64,000 nt of DNA from an uncultured Chlorobiaceae bacterium (GTDB lineage Bacteria > Bacteroidota > Chlorobiia > Chlorobiales > Chlorobiaceae), in the NCBI GenBank assembly GCA_903866255.1, contig CAIPMW010000032.1:1-64000 (forward strand), written 5' to 3'. A model generated the notes under the pieces. That model ran no database searches, was not told where the DNA came from, and saw only the letters and a program-made list of their open reading frames with translations. Every line of letters starts with the position of its first letter. Positions within the stretch are counted from its first letter, which is position 1. The translations under genes were made by a program, and so were the position numbers. Below, piece by piece: positions 30,001 through 36,000 of this stretch.

Positions 30001-33000
30001 CGAGAAGTCAATCGTTGTTGGGAGAATCGAAACACCCAGATTATCCTTGTTGTATGTGGCCTTTTTACCAGCTTTCGGGTTTGCAGGATCAGTTTCCACA
30101 GTAAAGCCTGTCGAAAGCTTGAAACGTGCCCCAACATTCAGTTCAAGCTTCAAATCCCTGGCATTCAAAGTAACACCGGGCACACCATTAAGTCCAACAA
30201 AATCAAGATTGGCCTGTGCTGCCAGATAGGTACCTATGGCAAGACCATCAAGCCCTATGCTTGTTTCCTGGGCAACAACGATGCCAAAATCAAGATTTTG
30301 CAGCACCAGACCGATAGCAGCTTTATTGACACTATCTTTTTCATCAATACGCCCATCGCTATTGCTGTCCCAGAAATAGCCATGCCCGCCGGAAGGCATA
30401 CCTATAAAACCGTTGGCATCGTTTATGCCAATGGCAAGAGAGAGTACTGAAGTCTCTTCACCGCTCGATAGCGTTACCTTTTCACCACCCCGCATGGTAA
30501 AGGCCATGGATGCGGAAAGTTGAACAAAGCCGGCAAGATTAATCTCTGCATATCCAATTTTTGCCTGAATGAGATTACCGGTAAAGTCAAGAATAACAGC
30601 ATTATTGCCTCCAGCCCAGACAGCATAACCATTTGGCGCCAGCTTGCCATCTTTGTTGAGATCTTCAGAAAGATCCAGTATTCCGTTCTTGTTCAGATCT
30701 TCTCCTTGATCAAGAACACCGTTCTGATTTGTATCCTCGTCATAGAGATCAAGTGTCCCGTTTTCGTTCTTGTCTTCGGGCGATTTCGGGAAACTGGCCT
30801 GCCAGTTAATGGTTGGAGCGCCAAAAAGCTGAATTGCTGCGTTGACAGCCAGTTCTGTATTCGGTTCCGGCAGTTGCCAATAGAAGGTGTTGATATTGAC
30901 CGCTACATCTTCCGCCCTGACTTCAAGCAGATCCTTGTCTATACCAACAAGAGTGGCTGTGCCTACACTTGCCTTGAGCGTATAGAATTTTGGGATGTAC
31001 TGTTTCAGGCTTTCAGGAAGGAAGCTGAGCGCCGTAGGGGTAAATATTCCGAAGGCAAAGCTGACATCATCAATAGTAACACCGATGGCGCTGTTGTTTA
31101 TACTGTCAAGCAGTCCATCGGGAACTCCGTTTGGACCAGTCAAATCTTCTCCAAACCGGTATGGACCGCCGATACCGGCAAATCCTGCCAGATGTGCGCC
31201 TGCAATGGTAAGCACGTCAACCTGCACAGGGGCTGTTTGAATATTCGGCACGTCACCGCTTATAGCGCCCCATACCTGGTTCACAATTTTTTTGAACCCG
31301 CCAAGATCAACCTCTACCGTTATCTGCGCACCTTTGGTGAAGGCAAAAGAACCACGCAGAGAGAGGAACTCTGAAACCTGAATATCAGCAAGACCAACAC
31401 CAGCCGCCATAATGGGGCTGTTCATATCCAGATAGATGGGGGTGCCACCAGTAGTAATGGCCAACCCCAGTGGCACGCCATTGTCGCCGGGAAAACTCTG
31501 CTCAAAATCAATCCACTGGTTATACTTGTCCCCGGACCCGCCTTTTTTGGCCTGGTTATACTCAATCGTGATATCTTTGAATGTTGCCTTCAAAATATCA
31601 CCAAAACCCACCAGACCGACTTCAGCGGCATGCGCGGCAAAGGCGGTGAAACTGCGCTTGCTCCCCCCTTCCGGTGCGGTTTTTTCAGAGAACATGGCAA
31701 AGGCAACATCAATGTTATCGGCGTACACTCCAACCGGAGAATCACTGTTGCGCGGATCACCTGCACCAAAATAAGGGCCGTTAATGCCGACAAACACATC
31801 CACCTGACTTCCCGCAACAGAGAAATAATTAAAGGAGGTCATATCATCGTTAAGAAAAGCAAGTGGATCATCCGAGCCCATCTCCACTTTTGAAATCACG
31901 CTTTTCTTGAATGCGAAATTACCCGACACATACACAAAACCTTCGATCGCAATCAGGGCATCCTGAGCAACCAGCTCCATCGTCTCACCCTTGCTGCCAT
32001 CAAGATCCATGACAAAACCAAGCCCGTCGGCCAGATTAAGATTCTTGGCCTTGTAGTCAATAACCCGTCCCTTGCTGTCAGCAGTATTAATCGCAAACGT
32101 CAGATGCTTTGCATTCAGTTCAATCAGGGGGAGACCAACAAAACCGAAATAATCACTTTTTCCTTGGAGTGTAATGTATTGTTCACCCGAAGTACTGATC
32201 GCCATGACAACGCCTATATCAAGTTTTTCTACCTTGAAGCCAATCTCATCAGCACTGCCTTCGTTAAATCCGGCAAACAGATCAAGATTGGTAAACGCTG
32301 CTGAAAAATAGGTAATGTTCGTGCTGCTGCCATCACTCAGGATGACACTCCGCATCTTGATGGTAAAATCAAATTGTCGGTTGTAGTGTATAAAATCAAA
32401 AGCTTTGAAATCAAAAATTCCAGAGAGATTTATAACACTTCCTGCTCCGAGGTTACCCAGTTTCGGGAAATCAATACCAAGCGAAACCATCTGTGAAGTC
32501 GTGAGTCCGGAGAGAGTAAACGCGGGCATTTTGCCAAAAGCGACATTCAGATCATCGTACGAACCAAAATTGATATTCATGCTTATATTTGGCGCGGATA
32601 TTTCGATACCCGGCAAGCCAGTAAAACTAACCGTCCCTGCCCTGGAGCTCATCGCCGTCCATTGACGCTTGGTGTCGCCCTTGTCCGTCATGGCAAGGAA
32701 AGCAAAATTCAGATCCTTGATAATGAAACCGAACTCACCAACTCCCGCAAACGCATCAACACCGGTACCGACCAGGGCAAGCATATCAACCCTTGTCGTG
32801 GTAGAATCGGACAGTGTTACCTCTTTTGTTGACTTCTCAAACCCAAAGAAACCATGCAACTGGACAAAATTGAACAGATTGAGATCCAGTGTCCCCGCAG
32901 CGCGCATCATCTCACCCTTCATATCAAGGGTCACTGCTGTGGCGCCACCGCCGCCAATACCCTCTTTGACAGGAAGACCATGCGTTATATTATCTGACTG

Positions 33001-36000
33001 CAGATACTCCGTGAAATCAATACTCGACCCATCATTTGAGGCTGTATTGAGTGAAACGTCGAGGTGGGTCGCTGTGATGTTAAAAATATCGGGGCCGATA
33101 AAACCAACCGTGTCGGCAGAAGCTTTGGCCGCCACCCAGTACTGCCCTGCATGAATAATGTCAGCACTGTAAACAATGGCCATGCCAACGCCGGCGTTTT
33201 TAATCTGAAAACCAAACGCATCATCCGTATCACCATTGATGCCAGCAAAAACATCAATGCCGCCCTGTCCAAAGGCGAGCATCCCAACCATGACCCGATC
33301 CGCTTTCCCTAATGCATCAATGACGGTCACCGTCTCAAACGTCTGTTCGAAAGAGATCGATTTGGTAAAGTCAAAGAAACCGGAAATACCAAAGGTGAAG
33401 GTGCCACTGAGAGCAGCGTAGCTCTTTGTTGTTTTCTTCAGATCAAAAGTGATAATTGCGTCGCTGCTGTCTGCCTTGATGGTGAGTGGAGCTGCGGTAA
33501 AATCAACAATCGTGTTGTCTTTGGCCGTACGGTTGATGGCGACATAAAGGTCGCTGGCACTAAGTTCCATAAAGTCAAGACCCACAAAGCCTGCCGAAAC
33601 GGCAGTTGCTTTAAGAGAAGACCAGGTACGTGCCGAAGCGAGGGCAACACCGCTTTCGACCATAGTCAGCATGGCAAAATCAACAGTATCGATCCTGAAG
33701 CCCATCTCATCTGCACTGCCACCATTGACACCAACAAAAGCGCTGACATCAAGCGCTCCGATGGTCAGGGTGTCAACACCAACTGCTGCGCCGGTATCAA
33801 GGGTAACGGTCTCATGTCCCCGTTGGAACAGAAGTGTTGCATCAGCATAAAAGAAATCGAAGACTCTGAGTTTAACCTGGCCAGAGGCCGCTTTCAAGCC
33901 ACGAGACATGTCCAAAATGGCGGTATCAGCGCTGCCTATCGTTACGCCAAGCTCATTTTTGGTTTTAACAAAATCTATCGTCGAGTTATCACTGGCGGCA
34001 ATGTTGATCGCCACGCCAAGATTATTCCCTTCGATCGTCACGCCTGGCAACCCGACAAGCGCCAGTTGATCACCCCCCCCTTTCATCGCAGTCCAACTGC
34101 GGGAACCCCCTTTTTCCTTGAACAGCGCCAGTTCGAAGTAAACATCCTTAATCTCCACCCCCACTCCGCTGACTCCGACAAAAGCATCCAGCCCGGCTGC
34201 GCCAAACGCAAGCATATCGGCTTTCACCGTCCCCCCGCCACTAAGTTCCAGCTTTCTGGTGTCCATCTCCATGGTGATGAGACCATTAACATCAAAAAAG
34301 CCTCCCACGTTCAGATCGAACACTGCCTGTGCCTTGAAAAGATCGCCATCACTCCCCTTCATATCAAGAATTGATGTCTCTGCCGAACCAAAGGTCACCC
34401 CAAGGTCGCTGCTTGTCTTGTCAAACGCGACAACAGCGCCATCTGCTGATGCTTTATTAGCAATGATGTCAATCGCGTCTGCCGAAACAGTAAGCAAATC
34501 ACCGTCAATACCCGTAAAACCAGCCGTAGCCGAGTGAGCCTTGAACGCTGTCCAACTTCTTTTTTGTCCAACGGTCTCATCAATCAACCCAAGGGTAAAA
34601 TCGACATCAGTCAGCTTCAGTCCGATCTCATCAGCATTGCCACCATTCACACCAACAAATGCGTCCACTCCCTGACCGGAAATGATGAGTACCTCAACAG
34701 ATGTCTGTGATGGAACGGGGCCTTTCGCCAGCTTGAGTTTCGTGTCAAACTTTTCAAGACCGATAATACCATCAAGCATAACATAGTTACCGATTGCAAT
34801 CGATACATCTGCCTCCACTTTGAGCAAATCACCCTTTTTGCCGTCCATGGAGAACGTCACCGTCTGAGCCACACCTGCCTCATCCACCCCGGTAACAACC
34901 TTGAAGGCGTTGCCAGCGCTCTGCATCGCCTTGAAATCAATAACGGTGGAACCGCTGGCTTGTTTGTTAACAGCAATTATTGCAGAGTTGACCTTAAGTG
35001 TTATATCGATATCCGGCGTGCCAACATATTCAACCATGCCGGAGTTGGTTCCAACGGCTGTCCAGGAACGTTTGGCACCCCCTTTCTCACTAAAAATCGC
35101 CAGACCCAGATCGATATTGGTAAACTTCAAGCCAAGATCATCGCCAGTTATGGAGAGATCCCCCATCACGCCAACAAAAGCGTTGACCCCATTCATCCCG
35201 AACGACAGTGCATCAACTTCGACCTGCGAATGAGATGCATTATTCAGCGTGACGGTTGTGGTTGACTTTTCAAGAATGAAAGCACCCTCAACCGTAACAA
35301 AATCGAAAAGGCTGAGATTGATATTTCCCCCCGCCTGCTGCACGCCGCCTTTAGACGCATTAAAATCAATGGCGACTGTCTTTCCCGGAGCAACAGTCAG
35401 GAAATACGGAGCCGAGGCAAAATCAAGCAGTGAACGGTCAATTGATGTGCGATTGATATTGACAAAAACATCAGCAACATTCTTGATATGCACACCATCA
35501 ATATTGGTAATGGTGGCGTTATCGGCACCTGCCTTGACGGCACTCCACTTCCGCTTTTTGGAGTTCTGATCTTTGCTGACCTGCTCCTGCGCCACCAGAA
35601 TGGCAACATTGGTATCAGTCAGCGACAGACCCAATTTGATGAGACCCTCACCATTCAGGGCAACAAAAGCATAAAGACCTGTTCCTCCCAGAGTCAGGGT
35701 ATCCATTGCCAGACTCGATGTGCTGCCATCAGATTCCTGCACGGTAAGGTACTCAACCTTTTTTTCGATGGCCATTTCACCACTAACACTCAGGAAATCA
35801 GAGACACCAACATCAAATGTGCCTGCAGCCTTCACAAGAGGACCGGCAAAATCCAGCGTCACTGATGTGCCAACACCTGTAGCAACCAGCAAGGGTGACT
35901 GACTGAAGTCAATAACTGTTCCATCAGCAGCCTTCAGATTCACATCCACAATGAGATTACTGGTCGAGAGAACCAGATCGGGAATACCGATAACCGAGAC

